64,000 bases of DNA from Hypoxylon rubiginosum (lineage: Eukaryota > Ascomycota > Sordariomycetes > Xylariales > Hypoxylaceae). Location of the stretch: NCBI GenBank assembly GCA_902806565.1, contig CADCXA010000006.1:2542001-2606000 (forward strand). Reading direction: 5' to 3'. The number at the start of each line of letters is the position of its first letter. The first letter of the stretch is position 1. A program made the translations under genes and the position numbers. The notes beneath the pieces were generated by a model. That model ran no database searches. It was not told where the DNA came from and saw nothing but the letters and a program-made list of their open reading frames with translations. Of the stretch, positions 44,148 to 56,108 are shown one piece after another.

Positions 44148-46421
44148 ATGGCCGGACCTGCTAGTACTACGTCCTCTATGACCTCGACCTCTCATACATT
44201 AACACACGCCCCTTCTGTAGGCTTTCTATCTTCCTTCGCCGACTCCTCAAAGCCTTCCAGCGCCATGGATATGCTGCAACTCTTCGAAGCCGTAAAACCG
44301 AGCAACCGGCACAGCTTCCTACAACCCGCCACTTCACTTCCGAATGCTTCGCTTCAACTTGCTAAGGCAACACTGGACGCATATGCGGGACAGATATGCG
44401 ACGAACAGCAACAGCGCCAAAGGGAGGAAAGTAAAAAGCGGAAGCGAGCTGAGAACATCCCGGCCAAAGGAGAAGTATTAAAAATCAGGAAATTGCACGT
44501 GGATGGTTTCGAAAGTGGTCAAGTCTGGCAGCAGGCCAAGAGAATCATCACGAGTACATTACAAGATTCGAAGGGCGCACTCCAAGCACTGGAGGACCTG
44601 AACGACATTCAAGTGAACGGAGTCAATGGAGATGCGCATACCAACACTCTCGAGCAGGACGAAGATATCTCTGAAGTAGCTTCGATTGATGACGATTCAG
44701 CCTCGAAGCTGGAAGACTCGGAAGGGGATTTAGAAGATGACGGAGGTGAGCTTTTGGACGAGGAAAGTCTCGGTGGTGCCGACCTGTTAGACGACGAGGA
44801 CGAAGAAGACTTCCAAGGTATCGATGACGAAGTGGACGAAGATGAGGATAATGAGGATGGATCTGAACAAGCATCAGAAGAAGAAGAAGAACTGGTTGAG
44901 GACCCGAATGGTCTCAATGATGGTTTCTTCTCGATTGACAATTTCAACAAGCAAACCCAATGGTTTGAGAATGCGGATGCCCGAGCAGACCCAGACGTTG
45001 ATCAGGCGAGCGACGACGATGAAGTAGATTGGCACACCAATCCGCTCTCCGGAAAACCAGCTACGAACGGAAAAGCTTCGAAAAAGGCAACCCAAGAGAC
45101 CAAAGATGATATACCTTTTGATATGGAGAATGACGATGAGGAAGAAGACGAAGATGGAGGCCCTACCTTTGGCGACATGGACCTAGATGCACCAGAAGGG
45201 GATAGCGAGGAAGACGAAGAAAACATGGATGTTGACGGCGGTGATGGCTTCAATGCCAACGAGGTCTATTACAAAGATTTCTTCACACCGCCGCAACAAA
45301 AAGGGGCCAAAAGCAGCAAGAGTAGGAGGGTTAGAGAGCCCCGGCCAGCTGAGCCTAACGATAACGACGTCGAACGAGCAATGGCTGACGTCCGCCGAGA
45401 CTTGTTCGAGGACGAGTCGGATCGAGAAGATTCCGAAGATGCACTTTCTGATGTTTCAGCTGGCGATCCGAAATCCAGAAGATCTGCCCACGAGAGGCGG
45501 CAAGCTAAGCTAGCGGAGGAGATTCGGAAGCTAGAAGCTACTAATGTGGCCAAGCGAGAATGGGCGATGTCTGGTGAAGCAAAGGCTATCGATCGACCAG
45601 TGAATTCTCTCCTTGAGAAAACCCTCGACTTCGAGCATGTGGGCAAGCCAGTCCCCGTCATTACTGCCGAATTGAGCGAGAGTATCGAGGAAATGATTAA
45701 ACGGCGCATCCTAGCTCAGGAATTCGACGAAGTCATCAAGAGACGGCCTGATGCGTCCGAGTTCTCATCCACCACTCGACGTGGGCTCGTCGAACTAGAT
45801 GACACCAAAGCCAAGCAGTCGCTTGCGGAGATGTACGAAGAAGAACATGTCAAGAATGCGAACCCAGACTCGTATGTGAGCAAAGCCGACGAGAAGCTCC
45901 AAAAAGAAGAAAAGGAGATCGAGCAAATGTGGAAAGAAGTTAGCGCCAACCTCGACGCTCTCACCAGCTGGCACTACAAGCCAAAGCCTGCTGTGCCTTC
46001 GCTGACGGTCGTCTCGGACGTAGCGACAATCAGCATGGAAGATGCTCAACCAACAACATCACAAGGCGTGGCGGGTGGCGATACGGCTTTGGCTCCGCAA
46101 GAAATCTACAAGGCTGGTAAGGACACAGCCGAAAAGGGCGAGCTGGTGGCCAAGAGCGGGCTACCGGTAGCTAAGCAAGAGATGAGCCGGGAGGACAAGA
46201 TCAGGAGGCGCAGGCAAGAGAAGGAGAGGACACGGAAAGCAGGCGGCGTCGGCAGCAAGAAACCGGAGAGCGCAAAGGCTCAGGCGCAGAAGCAGACTCT
46301 AGGTGATCTCAAGTTGGGCGGTGTTAAGGTTATCAATAAGAAAGGTGAGATTGTGGATATGCAGGGCAATAAGGCAAAGGCTGCTAAGGCCGCGCCGAGT
46401 AGTAGTAGCTTTAAGCTCTGA
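44148..46421 (+). CDS. MPP10: U3 snoRNP protein Mpp10
   Basis: Core part of the small-subunit processome, acting with Imp3 and Imp4 in 18S rRNA maturation in the nucleolus. Single exon of 757 aa. After an N-terminal helical part (LQLFEAVKPSNRHSFLQPAT) there are long Asp/Glu blocks (about 175-250 and 330-360) typical of Mpp10. Family blocks include DPNGLNDGFFSIDNFNKQTQ, NANEVYYKDFFTPP, ANVAKREWAMSGEAK-like TNVAKREWAMSGEAKAIDRP, NSLLEKTLDFEHVGKPVPVI and QEFDEVIKRRPD. KQSLAEMYEEEHVKNANPDS and EIEQMWKEVSANLDALTSWH-YKPKP follow, with a basic tail KIRRRRQEKERTRKAGGVG. Length and order match the family. It is divergent from AP-3 mu. Confidence 0.95.
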   Translation: MAGPASTTSSMTSTSHTLTHAPSVGFLSSFADSSKPSSAMDMLQLFEAVKPSNRHSFLQPATSLPNASLQLAKATLDAYAGQICDEQQQRQREESKKRKRAENIPAKGEVLKIRKLHVDGFESGQVWQQAKRIITSTLQDSKGALQALEDLNDIQVNGVNGDAHTNTLEQDEDISEVASIDDDSASKLEDSEGDLEDDGGELLDEESLGGADLLDDEDEEDFQGIDDEVDEDEDNEDGSEQASEEEEELVEDPNGLNDGFFSIDNFNKQTQWFENADARADPDVDQASDDDEVDWHTNPLSGKPATNGKASKKATQETKDDIPFDMENDDEEEDEDGGPTFGDMDLDAPEGDSEEDEENMDVDGGDGFNANEVYYKDFFTPPQQKGAKSSKSRRVREPRPAEPNDNDVERAMADVRRDLFEDESDREDSEDALSDVSAGDPKSRRSAHERRQAKLAEEIRKLEATNVAKREWAMSGEAKAIDRPVNSLLEKTLDFEHVGKPVPVITAELSESIEEMIKRRILAQEFDEVIKRRPDASEFSSTTRRGLVELDDTKAKQSLAEMYEEEHVKNANPDSYVSKADEKLQKEEKEIEQMWKEVSANLDALTSWHYKPKPAVPSLTVVSDVATISMEDAQPTTSQGVAGGDTALAPQEIYKAGKDTAEKGELVAKSGLPVAKQEMSREDKIRRRRQEKERTRKAGGVGSKKPESAKAQAQKQTLGDLKLGGVKVINKKGEIVDMQGNKAKAAKAAPSSSSFKL

Positions 46422-46897
46422 TAGTATCATGAAGATTAATACAAGTTGAATCCGTTAGCAGTTCCGAGTTTCGTATATAACTCCCTTTCGTATCAGCTTT
46501 CTCATAACCTCTTATGAGGCTATATCCTCGCCTATATACATATACCTAGGCATATATAAGTACTACATGTATCTGTAATTTACATCGGTGCCTATTGATA
46601 TTGTAGATATCGGAATAACTGTAGGTAAAGCCTTTACTTTATCTCTTATTTTTCGGCTTCGTCCCGAGACGGAGCGATTAAATCGGAAATCCCCTTAAAA
46701 GTGCACGGTCCAACGGGCAAGTTCATGTATGCACTTAGGAGATAAGGTATATGCGGATATTGTACACGCGCTTGGCCTTGGCAGCCTTGGCGACCTAGAC
46801 AGAAAAATATTGGGTAATCGCAACATTTCTACCTACCCAATGTATACCTAACCTTCGACATCGCAGCGCTATTCTCTACGCATACGCTCTTCTCGAC
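46422..46897. other. Intergenic, MPP10 3' flank / DMAC1-like promoter
   Basis: 476 bp, AT-rich, with a CCTAGGCATATATAAG stretch near 46547. Nothing else is recognisable. Confidence 0.5.
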
Positions 46898-47257
46898 ATG
46901 AGCGGAGGCAAGGTACCGACTGTTGGCTCTCTCGACAAGCCGGAGGATCTGAAAGAGCTCTTAAAACAGGACCGGGGCGACGATTGCACGCCGTGTAGGG
47001 TTATAGGTAAGCCAACACAGCTCCATTGCAACTCGGTCATGAAGATAGTTACTAAATGAGCATTACCGAAAATAGGAGGCGGCGCGTTCCTCGGTCTAGC
47101 GGCGTATAGTTACCTGTCCGGCCAACGAGAACTCGAAAAGAATCGTGCGCAAATAATAGCGAAAAAGGCCATGTTCGGAATGCGTAGTCGCAGGTTTGGC
47201 ATCGCCGCCACCTCGATGGGTCTCGCGTGGCTAGGCATCTGGAGATTATTCTTATAA
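46898..47257 (+). CDS. Small CxxC membrane protein, DMAC1-like (DUF4536 type)
   Basis: Two-exon gene (intron 47007-47075, GTAAGC...TAG) of 96 aa, too small for simple frame finders. The N-terminus is hydrophilic (MSGGKVPTVGSLDKPEDLKE), followed by DDCTPCRVI, where the CxxC precedes the first membrane segment. The splice gives CRVIGGGAFLGLAAYSYLSG. A basic loop (RELEKNRAQIIAKKAMFGMR) and a second hydrophobic segment (FGIAATSMGLAWLGIWRLFL) end the protein. This CTPCRVxGGGxF-plus-two-helix layout is what I recall for DMAC1/DUF4536 proteins of mitochondria, which in animals help assemble the distal membrane arm of complex I. The function in fungi is inferred only. Both splice sites and the conserved CxxC-GGG join support the model. 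Confidence 0.8.
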
Positions 47258-50200
47258 GGCTTCGGTGACAGATCTATGGTAGGAGATTGCACGTAAAATA
47301 AAGAAACAACTCCACTCTTATATGGCGGGATGCTGCGGTAGAAGACCAGCGCCCGCGGTTTGCGATGGTCCTTTGTCACACCCACGAGGTTGCCAATGCC
47401 AGATCAGACGTGTTTCAGGACTGCCTAGCTACCGAACACCACGATGGGGATGGATATTCGCGGGCGCCATTGTCGCCTGCGTGATGGGGATCCTTCAGGA
47501 TATGCCGTACACGTAGGCTTGGGACACCACATCTCGAGTCTCACCCGCACGACTTGAAGGATAGTTGCTGTTACCATCAAGCAGCAATACTTTCGGCATG
47601 GGAACCCGAGAATCTTAGCTTCCGAATATTATGCAGCACTTAAAGTTGAAGGGCAAAAGGTAGTCGTTGTGTATCACTTTGCGAATTGTACTGGTGTGTG
47701 TTCCGAAACAATAAATTGCAATGTTGTTAAAGGGTATATATGAATCTCACGAGCTTCTATCGTCCAACGCGAGTTTTTCGTTGAGTCTCAGACAGATACC
47801 ACATCGTACAAACCACTCGATAGTTTCCATGTCGCAACCTTACAGGTCAACGGCCTTTTAATGAGTCAGTGTTCCATTTTACCTAGGTACCTAGGTAGGT
47901 ATTCTCGTGGCTAACCAGGTGGCGCTGGCCCGCGGCGCGCCGTCCCTATTCTGTACATATCTGGTGTGGTGGGTGCGATTTTCGCACGTGAATCTAAAAC
48001 CAGTCTGCCAGTACGACTAGAGAGGAGTTCGTGATAGATCCGGACCCCTAATATTCTAGTACAAGTCATGTGCGAAATATGCGGACTTGCGATAGCGTCG
48101 GTTGTGGGTGGTCAAGAAATGGCTGTTTGCACATATTAGATGATTCCATCATCAGATGGTATCATACGGTCATAGACTATTAGTTATTAAGAAATCAAAT
48201 AAAAATAACCCTCCTAAAAGTCAGGCAAAATACATATGTAAATATTCACAAGCTCCATATATCAACATTGAACATAGTGTATCAGGTTTAAGAAGTCCCA
48301 CTTAACTCCTCTACTTTAACCCCTTTCCTCAACCAGTAAATCCTCGATTCCATAACGGGTATGCGGCAAATCCCATTTCTTTCGTTCCTGATCCAAAAGA
48401 GAAAAGGGGAAAGGCACTAGCTACGACCGTTATAGGCCAGGCCGATAGGGACGGCCCCACGGACAAGTTCATGCAGGCCATGCCGGTCGCAGGCTACTTA
48501 ACTAACGGCTAGCTGCATCAACAAAAGACGCCCTCGAATTTGGTCGATGGGCGATGGGCGGTGGGCGGCATGAGCATAAGCATGGACATGCATCCTGTCG
48601 CGCATTGGTGGTGGTAGTGGTGGTGGTGAAAAAAACCCGTTGGGCATCTTGTATCACAGCGGCGCCGAGATAGCTTTAATGCCCTAGTACCGGCATCGAG
48701 ATAGAAATAAAGAAATAAACGCCGCTTGCGAGACAATGCGTTAGGGGGGGATCTTGAGGTAGTATGCCGTATGCGTACTATGTATGCTGGGTCAATATAT
48801 GTAGATGAAGGTTACCCTGCTTGTTTACCAAGGGCAAAGTTACAACGCAGAACCGCAGTACCGAACTCGAACAGCTAAGGACGAATCAAGAAGGATTAGC
48901 AACCCCTTTCATCAATCACGATTCACCCGGCAACCATCTCACCTCTACTATAGTATGACTTACACGCGTATTATGTTATGTGTAGGTATGCTAGGCACAA
49001 CATGGGGGAATCGGAATCAGGGAATATACCTGGTCTAAGGGAATTAGACGAAACGTGTTGGAAGATTGGATTCAATGTTGTTAATAACGGCCACCTCTTG
49101 TCTCGAGACACTACATTATATAAGTACTAGATGAAGATAATATGAGTGTCGAGAAACACAAAGAAGCAGAGGCAGAGGCAGAAACCAGAAACAAGATAAT
49201 AACCCGCCGATCAGGGATCAGGGCGCTCTCATCAAACGAGAAAATAAAACCTCCGAACCCGTGATACTACCTGTTTAAACAAACCAACCTTTTCACATAC
49301 AACTCTCACTACTCGCACACCACCTCCTATTGTGCCCTACGACTCTAGTATCTAGAGCTACAAGATTCACACGTGCAACAACCACATACTACAATACTGC
49401 ATACTTTGACTCAAAAGGAATAAAACGGGAATGGTGGAATCCATTTGGGGTGGGTTGCATCTTAGCGTTAGGTAGATCATCTTTCCAACGGAGAGGTAAT
49501 GAAGCAAACATCTAATTAGAAACCGGGAGTTGGGATGAGTTTTGTATTGTATTTGTACAAATAATACAGCAGTTACAGGCGAATGACGATGCTGCTTAAA
49601 TGGGGACGAGATTATTAGGGGTTACCTAAGTGCCCAGGTACGGAATTATCCAATAACCCTACAACGCTAAATGCACTAGCCACCGCTAGATCTTACCGTA
49701 TATCGGGCATACCAAAGTGTCTGCTAACAATATAAAGTACCCCTACAGCACTCCTCTTCCCCTGACAGCTCAACCTTATTAGGTACGACCGTAGGATGTA
49801 ATAGGTGGTCTGCAGGTGGTCTGGTGGTGTGGAAGGCCTGGGGCACGTCTTAACGTCTTAATCAATGGGCTATTTATGACAAGTACAGCGGTACCGTCTA
49901 GCAGTATTGAGTATTGGGGGAGGGCCTATAGGGATGCTTGACAGTTAAACTCACTTCTAACTCAGGTGCTAATACAAAAACTGTTCAATGATACTGCAAG
50001 ACGATGTGGGTCAGCCCCATTTGACCTCTTATTTTCTTTCCCTTGCCTTTAATGAAAACAATCTGCCAACCCTTTCCGTGATCCTTAACCACCATTTGGC
50101 AGTCTGGCAGTAAGTCACTGTCGGTCAACAACAATATCAAGTCATTGTTTTTTTTTTCTTCCCTTCCTTCTTCTCTAATCTTTGCCTCTCACGACCGACT

Positions 50201-50567
50201 TTCTTACTACTTACCATCCTGTCTGTCGTCTTGTGTCCCGGAATGCGGTAGCAGCATCATCGCACTCAGCTCCTTAGCCGGACTGAGATTGATCGCGAGC
50301 CTCTAGGGAGCCTCTAGAGATCCTCTAGGTCTTTGGGGATTCCGCCCGCTTTCGCCCGTGTTTGGTAGAGCGGGGATACCATTCGTCGCAATCTCATCTG
50401 CTCCTTACGACTACCGACTCAGAGCACGACACCTGGCTGCGTAGGTCCTTATGATTAGGGATCATAAGGCTCCTGCTGGCCCCAGACCAGCTGCGCAGTC
50501 CCCGACAAGATCGTGCGTTTTCCACTTACCTCGCAATTGCCCATCCGCTACCAGGCTCACACGTGTG
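47258..50567. other. Long gene-poor region upstream of the DYRK kinase gene (3.3 kb)
   Basis: No frame longer than about 80 codons shows a family motif. Repeated AGGTACCTAGGTAGG motifs occur at 47882-47898. A long T/C tract (about 50146-50205) lies roughly 0.4 kb before the kinase ATG, as is usual near fungal transcription starts. A long 5' leader or a non-coding RNA is possible but not shown. Confidence 0.5.
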
Positions 50568-53500
50568 ATGCCGTATCGTGGATTGACTCCTCTATGATGG
50601 CTACTAACTCGACTCGTTTTCAGGAGCAAGGAGAACGTCCACCCTCAAATAGGAAACAACAACGAGCCAATGCTCCATGCTTCGTCATCCAACAACCATT
50701 CGCTCTTCTCCTTCGGTCGGAATGGGGCTCCGAGTGACTTAGGCGATACCACCACCAGCTCCTTCGAATTCTTACCGTCCGTTAGTTTCGATGATCTCCA
50801 GAGCAGCCTCGAATCAGCCTCTACCGAATTCAAACTGACGCAGTTTCCTTCTCCGTCCGGTCAAGGGAGTATCCTTGACGAAAATCTTCCAGACACTATG
50901 GCCGGCCAGTCATCGGGTCCCGTCCAGAACAGCGCGACGAGTCGTGCAATCGGCCAGCCGAATCCCACTCCTAACGCAGCTGCTAGACCATCGAGATCCG
51001 GCTCTATACTAAGAAGGCCCAGTACGTCCAGTCGACAAGTAAGCAATGGTTCTACTGCATCTGTGTCTAGTGTCCTTGATGCGCCGACCGCGCCTGCTGC
51101 GATGAGAAACAGACGCCAGAGCCACTACCCCCCGGTATCTAATACGAATATTGGCAAGCCACCAAGGAAATCCATCGGCCCGGGTGTGATCGAGTCGGAT
51201 TATGGAACTAGAGGAGGGCAGAAGCGGCGCCCAAGCCTGATCTCGAACGCATCGGAGAGAGGTACAACTGAGTCGACTCGAACCTCGGTCGAGGTTAATG
51301 GCGGTCGTTTAGGAGATAGTTCGAGAACCTTCGCGGATTCGCGGGCAACGAAGGCTCGTTCGGTGCAACCAGCACCGAGGATATCGGCAAACCTCTCTGC
51401 TAGCACCAGCAGCAACAATAGCCTCGCTCCGGACCAGAATCGTGTCTCGGCTGCTTTTCCGAGGTCGCCGAGAGGAGCTGGAAAGGGCTCCACACCTAAT
51501 TCGGCGAGGAGGATGTCTGTCATGCCTGGTACTCATGGCTCTCACGTCTCTGGGCTTGGTGCTAGGACCATCTCGCCAACCGACGCGCAACGGATGAAGC
51601 GCATGTCGATTCACCCAACTCAGAACATATCGCAGGTTACAAATGCGCCCCCACCACCGATCGATGTTCGCGCTCATTCACGCTCGCCTTCCATGATCCC
51701 GCGAAAGACGTCCACTCCCTCGTCTCTGCGAACCACCCCTGACATCACTAATAGAAAATCATATAGCTCGGGTTTGTCGGTTGGGTCAACAACTAGCTTT
51801 AACACTCACCGAACATCGACGGGCTCCATCCAGCGGGCCTTCTCGCAAGGCGGTCCAGCATCAAGACTTCCAGCCCCCAAAGCGTTGACCATACTTAACC
51901 CGCCTACCGGTGAAGATGACGAAGATGTGCCACCTGTACCTGCGATCCCCAAGGTTTATGAATCGCCTAAAGATTCGCCAGCAGAATTGTCTTTTCTCGA
52001 CAAGAGAAAGTCCAATTACGCGTTTGATTCCAGCAGTGTTCATAGCAACTCCACGGGGACTCCTTCAGGTACTCCGTCTCTGGAGCCGGTAAAGAAGACC
52101 CAGCGAAAACCCAGCACCCGAAAGCACGCACCCCGCAAGACTCTTGCTGGTCCTACGTCCGATATTGAGCAGAAGCTCAATGGAGGTCAGTCAAAGAAGC
52201 ACCTTCAGCCATTACGACTTCCACCACTCAATCTAGGACCTTTGAGTGTGCCTACCGAGGCAAAGATTGCGGCTCTACGGGATCAGGGTGAGGATGATGG
52301 TAAATTGAGCCCGCCACTTTCGCGGACGATCGCCAAAACACCTACAACGCCCATGACGGCGTCGAAGAGCACGTTCTTCTCTCGAAGGGATCTGGAGAAA
52401 TCGACTCCACGAAGCAGCAGCTCTATCCACCACAGCCGATTCGACAGTCCAAATGGAAATGCTACGAGCTCATCCGAATCGCCAATTGGCTCATCAAAAA
52501 AACCATCTCGCAAAACCACCGTCTCACCTTTCCTATCGACGTCCGCTCCCAAGGGTAACAATAGCTTTGGAAGCCAATTGGCAAAGTCGAAGACGGTTGG
52601 AGATATGAATCATACGATTGCAATCGACACCACTACTGTTGAGATCAGACCGCAACAGAAGCCATCCGGTCCGCGCGCACAGAAACTGACAAAGCCAGCT
52701 AATAAATCACCACCGCCTCAACACAGCCCTGAGGAACCTCCCACGCCATCTTCGATGAGTAACTTGAGGAGAAAGCTAAGCTTGTCCTGGAAGAGGAGTA
52801 ACTCCAAAAGCAGCCACCACGTCTCAGTTGGGTCTATTGATAAGGCGGCGGAGAAGCAAGCTCGGCAGGAAAGCATGCCACCGCCGCGCATACCCGTCTC
52901 GGCTTCAATGAATCTCAACTCAATGAAAACATCCAGTCCGAGCCATGCTGCCAAACCGTCGGGGTCATATCTGGAATCAAGGCGCAGGAAGAGCTCGGCA
53001 TCGAGTTTGAATACGATGTTTACACAGAAGAGTCGCAGTGACGCCTGGTCGAGTTCGAAAGAGGATGTAGGCAATCATTCGATGATCGAGACCTCATCAC
53101 AGGCTCGTAATCCTTCCGTGCAGAAGATACTACGGCCCAGACCTTCTGCCGCATCGATCAAACGCCGGGATTCTTACACGGCTGATCTAGATAAGGATGA
53201 CATGGTCGCTGAAGAGGAAATGAAGAAGTTAGCTTTGAGGAGGAAAGAGACTGAAATGGCAGCTCGGACGCTAGATGCACTCCGTAAAAGGGCAACACCC
53301 AAAGAGCGCGTCGGTCCTCACGAAGCCATCCGGATAGCAATGCTGAACATCTATGAGAAAGGCGAAATCATCGACTACAACGATGTCTACTTTTGCGGCA
53401 CCCAAAACGCTAGTAAAGTCGCCGGAGACTTGAACTCGAGCTTGCCAAATTTCGGTTATGATGATGAGCGTGGTGACTACACGATTATCCCAGGCGACCA

Positions 53501-54814
53501 CCTCGCGTATCGCTATGAGATTGTGGACGTGCTCGGAAAAGGCAGCTTTGGCCAGGTAGTGAGGTGTATCGATCACAAGACCGGTGTGCTCGTCGCAGTG
53601 AAGATCATCCGTAATAAGAAGAGGTTCCACCAGCAAGCTCTTGTCGAAGTCAATATTCTACAAAAGCTTCGTGAATGGGTAAGTAGACCACCATCTCATC
53701 TATTGGGTGAATTCTTACTGACAAGAACACACAGGATCCCCAAAATAAGCACAGCATGGTCAACTTCACTCATAGCTTCTATTTCCGAGGGCATCTCTGC
53801 ATATCAACGGAGCTCCTCGATATGAATCTCTACGAGTTCATCAAGTCAAATGCCTTCCGCGGCTTCTCCGTTAAGCTTATTAGGCGATTTACGAAGCAGA
53901 TGCTCAGCTCGCTCAACCTGCTTAAACAGCACAAGGTGATTCATTGTGATCTCAAGCCTGAGAACATTCTACTTCGGCATCCTATGCATTCTGAGATTAA
54001 GGTGATCGATTTTGGTTCCAGCTGTTTCGAGAACGAGAAGGTGTATACGTACATTCAATCTCGATTCTACCGATCCCCCGAGGTCATTTTAGGAATGACA
54101 TACGGCCTGCCGATTGACATGTGGAGTTTGGGCTGCATTTTGGCCGAGCTATACACCGGTGTGCCCATCTTCCCAGGTGAGAACGAGCAAGAGCAGCTAG
54201 CTTGCATCATGGAAGTGTTTGGTCCGCCTGAGAAGCATCTCATTGAGAAAAGTACGAGGAAGAAACTCTTCTTTGATTCAATGGGCAAACCGCGCTTGAC
54301 GGTATCCTCTAAGGGCAGGAGACGCCGCCCATCCTCCAAGACACTTCAGCAAGCCCTCAAATGCGACGACGAGCCCTTCCTCGATTTTCTCGCCCGCTGC
54401 TTGCGATGGGACCCAGACCGCCGCCTTAAGCCTGAGGAGGCCATCCGCCACGAGTTCATCACCGGTCAGAAAACATCAGTTCCAGTTCCTAGAACCCGTG
54501 ATTCGTCGCCCGTGAAACGTCACAATACTATTTCCACGCCACGGCCCTTGCCGGAGCCGCCGGTCGCTGGTAAAGGCGGCTCCCACTTGCGTCCCAGGGA
54601 GGTCAGTAATATCAGTCCTTTAAAGTCAACCGCAGGCGCGAGACGAACATCTGCATTCACCGGTCTCACCACCGGTGGTACAAAACGAACTAGCACGGGA
54701 ACATCTGCAACTGGTGGTAACAGCAATCTTCCACGTGTGGCTGGCCGAAGTGCTAGCGGCAAACAGGACCTGGCCTCCGTAGGGGCTAATGTTGCTATGA
54801 GTCGACGAGCTTGA
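50568..54814 (+). CDS. DYRK-family protein kinase (Pom1-like), long N-terminal disordered region
   Basis: Three exons (introns 50573-50623 and 53679-53734) give 1379 aa. The first coding exon is only ATGCC; its intron ends in TACTAAC...TTTTCAG and the join reads MPSKENVHPQIGNNNEPMLH in frame with the rest. If that is wrong, the next in-frame ATG is at 50670. About 900 residues rich in Ser/Pro/Arg precede the DYRK homology box (GYDDERGDYTIIPGDHLAYR). The kinase has VLGKGSFGQVVRC, VAVKIIRNKKRF, VIHCDLKPENILL, VIDFGSSCF and the Tyr-X-Tyr activation loop YTYIQSRFYRSPEVIL. DYRKs autophosphorylate that tyrosine. In fission yeast Pom1 sets cell polarity and size from the cell ends. A basic Ser-rich tail (about 110 residues) follows. 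Family call firm; orthology to Pom1 is likely but not proven. Confidence 0.9.
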
Positions 54815-56075
54815 ATGATTATATATTTGCGTGGATAGGCACATAATATCTAGTGTCCTAACACGCGTAATGAGAATGGGCATTTCTAACAGCATGCTAT
54901 GACGCGGGCGAATCGACCTACGGGCCCACTGGCTTTGCTTCGGATTTGTGCTGCGATGTGCTACAGGTGGTTTGGTATTAGCGATGCCGAAAATCAGCGT
55001 CGATTGCATTCCCCGGACCAGGCCAACCTCTGTTGCTACGATTCAACCTTACGTCCTCAAGATAGTCTTAGCTATATACGCCAGTGACGGAATTTCGGGT
55101 TCGCCTCTGCTGTCCCCCAAATATGAAGACTCCCATCCAAAAATGTCGGTGTTGTATCAGAATCAGGCAGGCTTAGCTAAATGTGACAAACGAAAAGCGG
55201 TCAAAATGGAGCCCCAGGCTACCTATCTAGCTAGGGGTGAGTACTTTTTTATTCTTCGACTGTATGTACTATACTACTTTATAATGGCAGGATCCAAGCC
55301 ACCAATGCAGATAGGAGATAGCTGGGCTTGAAAAGTCGTCAACGAGTTCACTTTCGTGGCGGATGATTAAAAAGCACGGGACTGCCGTTTCTTGGGAGTA
55401 TGGATCCCGGGTTGCTACCACTGGGGAATAGAACAAAGCCAAGTCAGCACGATCACGATAGTAGAAGAGGAAGGGTGGAAAGGGGGGGAGATAGACACAG
55501 CCAGAAATGCGGAGCTTAGAGAGGCATCCGTCTTGGTCAATATCAAAATCGTATCAAATTCCAGCTTTCAGCTCTTTCTCAGATCCGTGTTTCTTTGAAT
55601 AGGCGTTGGGAGGCCTACCCAGCGCATGAGTGATGCATCAAGGCGGTCAGTGGCCAGTGGTCAGTGAGATCATCTATTCTACTTTAGCTAGGCGCGAACT
55701 GGCAAGTTGACAGCAGATGGGCAAACCGGGCACGGTAGCAGCCGATTAAGGGAGGGGAAAGAAGCATCTCCGTCGTATAGCTGCTTCACCGAATCCCCTT
55801 GGCCCGCGGGCAGAGCCTACCACTACTTCACCGCGTAATGTGGACTAAAGGGGTAATTAATGGCACATCGGAGAGGTAAAGACAGATAAGTAAAAGGGGG
55901 AAAAGGGAACCACGAAAACCGAGTTCGTCTTTTCCTTTTTTTTTTTGCGGCAATCTTCTACTCCCTGTTAACCGAGGATTGCAACCGTTACACAAGACCA
56001 ATGCCGCAAACGCACATAAGCCAACAAAACCGTTGGCGATGTCTGCATGTAGGCATTGCCTGTTACGTATCCTAT

Positions 56076-56108
56076 ACAGCGAGAGTACAGCGAGAGTACA
56101 GCGAGGGT
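56076..56108. repeat. 11-bp tandem repeat, three copies
   Basis: Unit TACAGCGAGAG; the third copy ends GGG instead of GAG. Confidence 0.9.
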
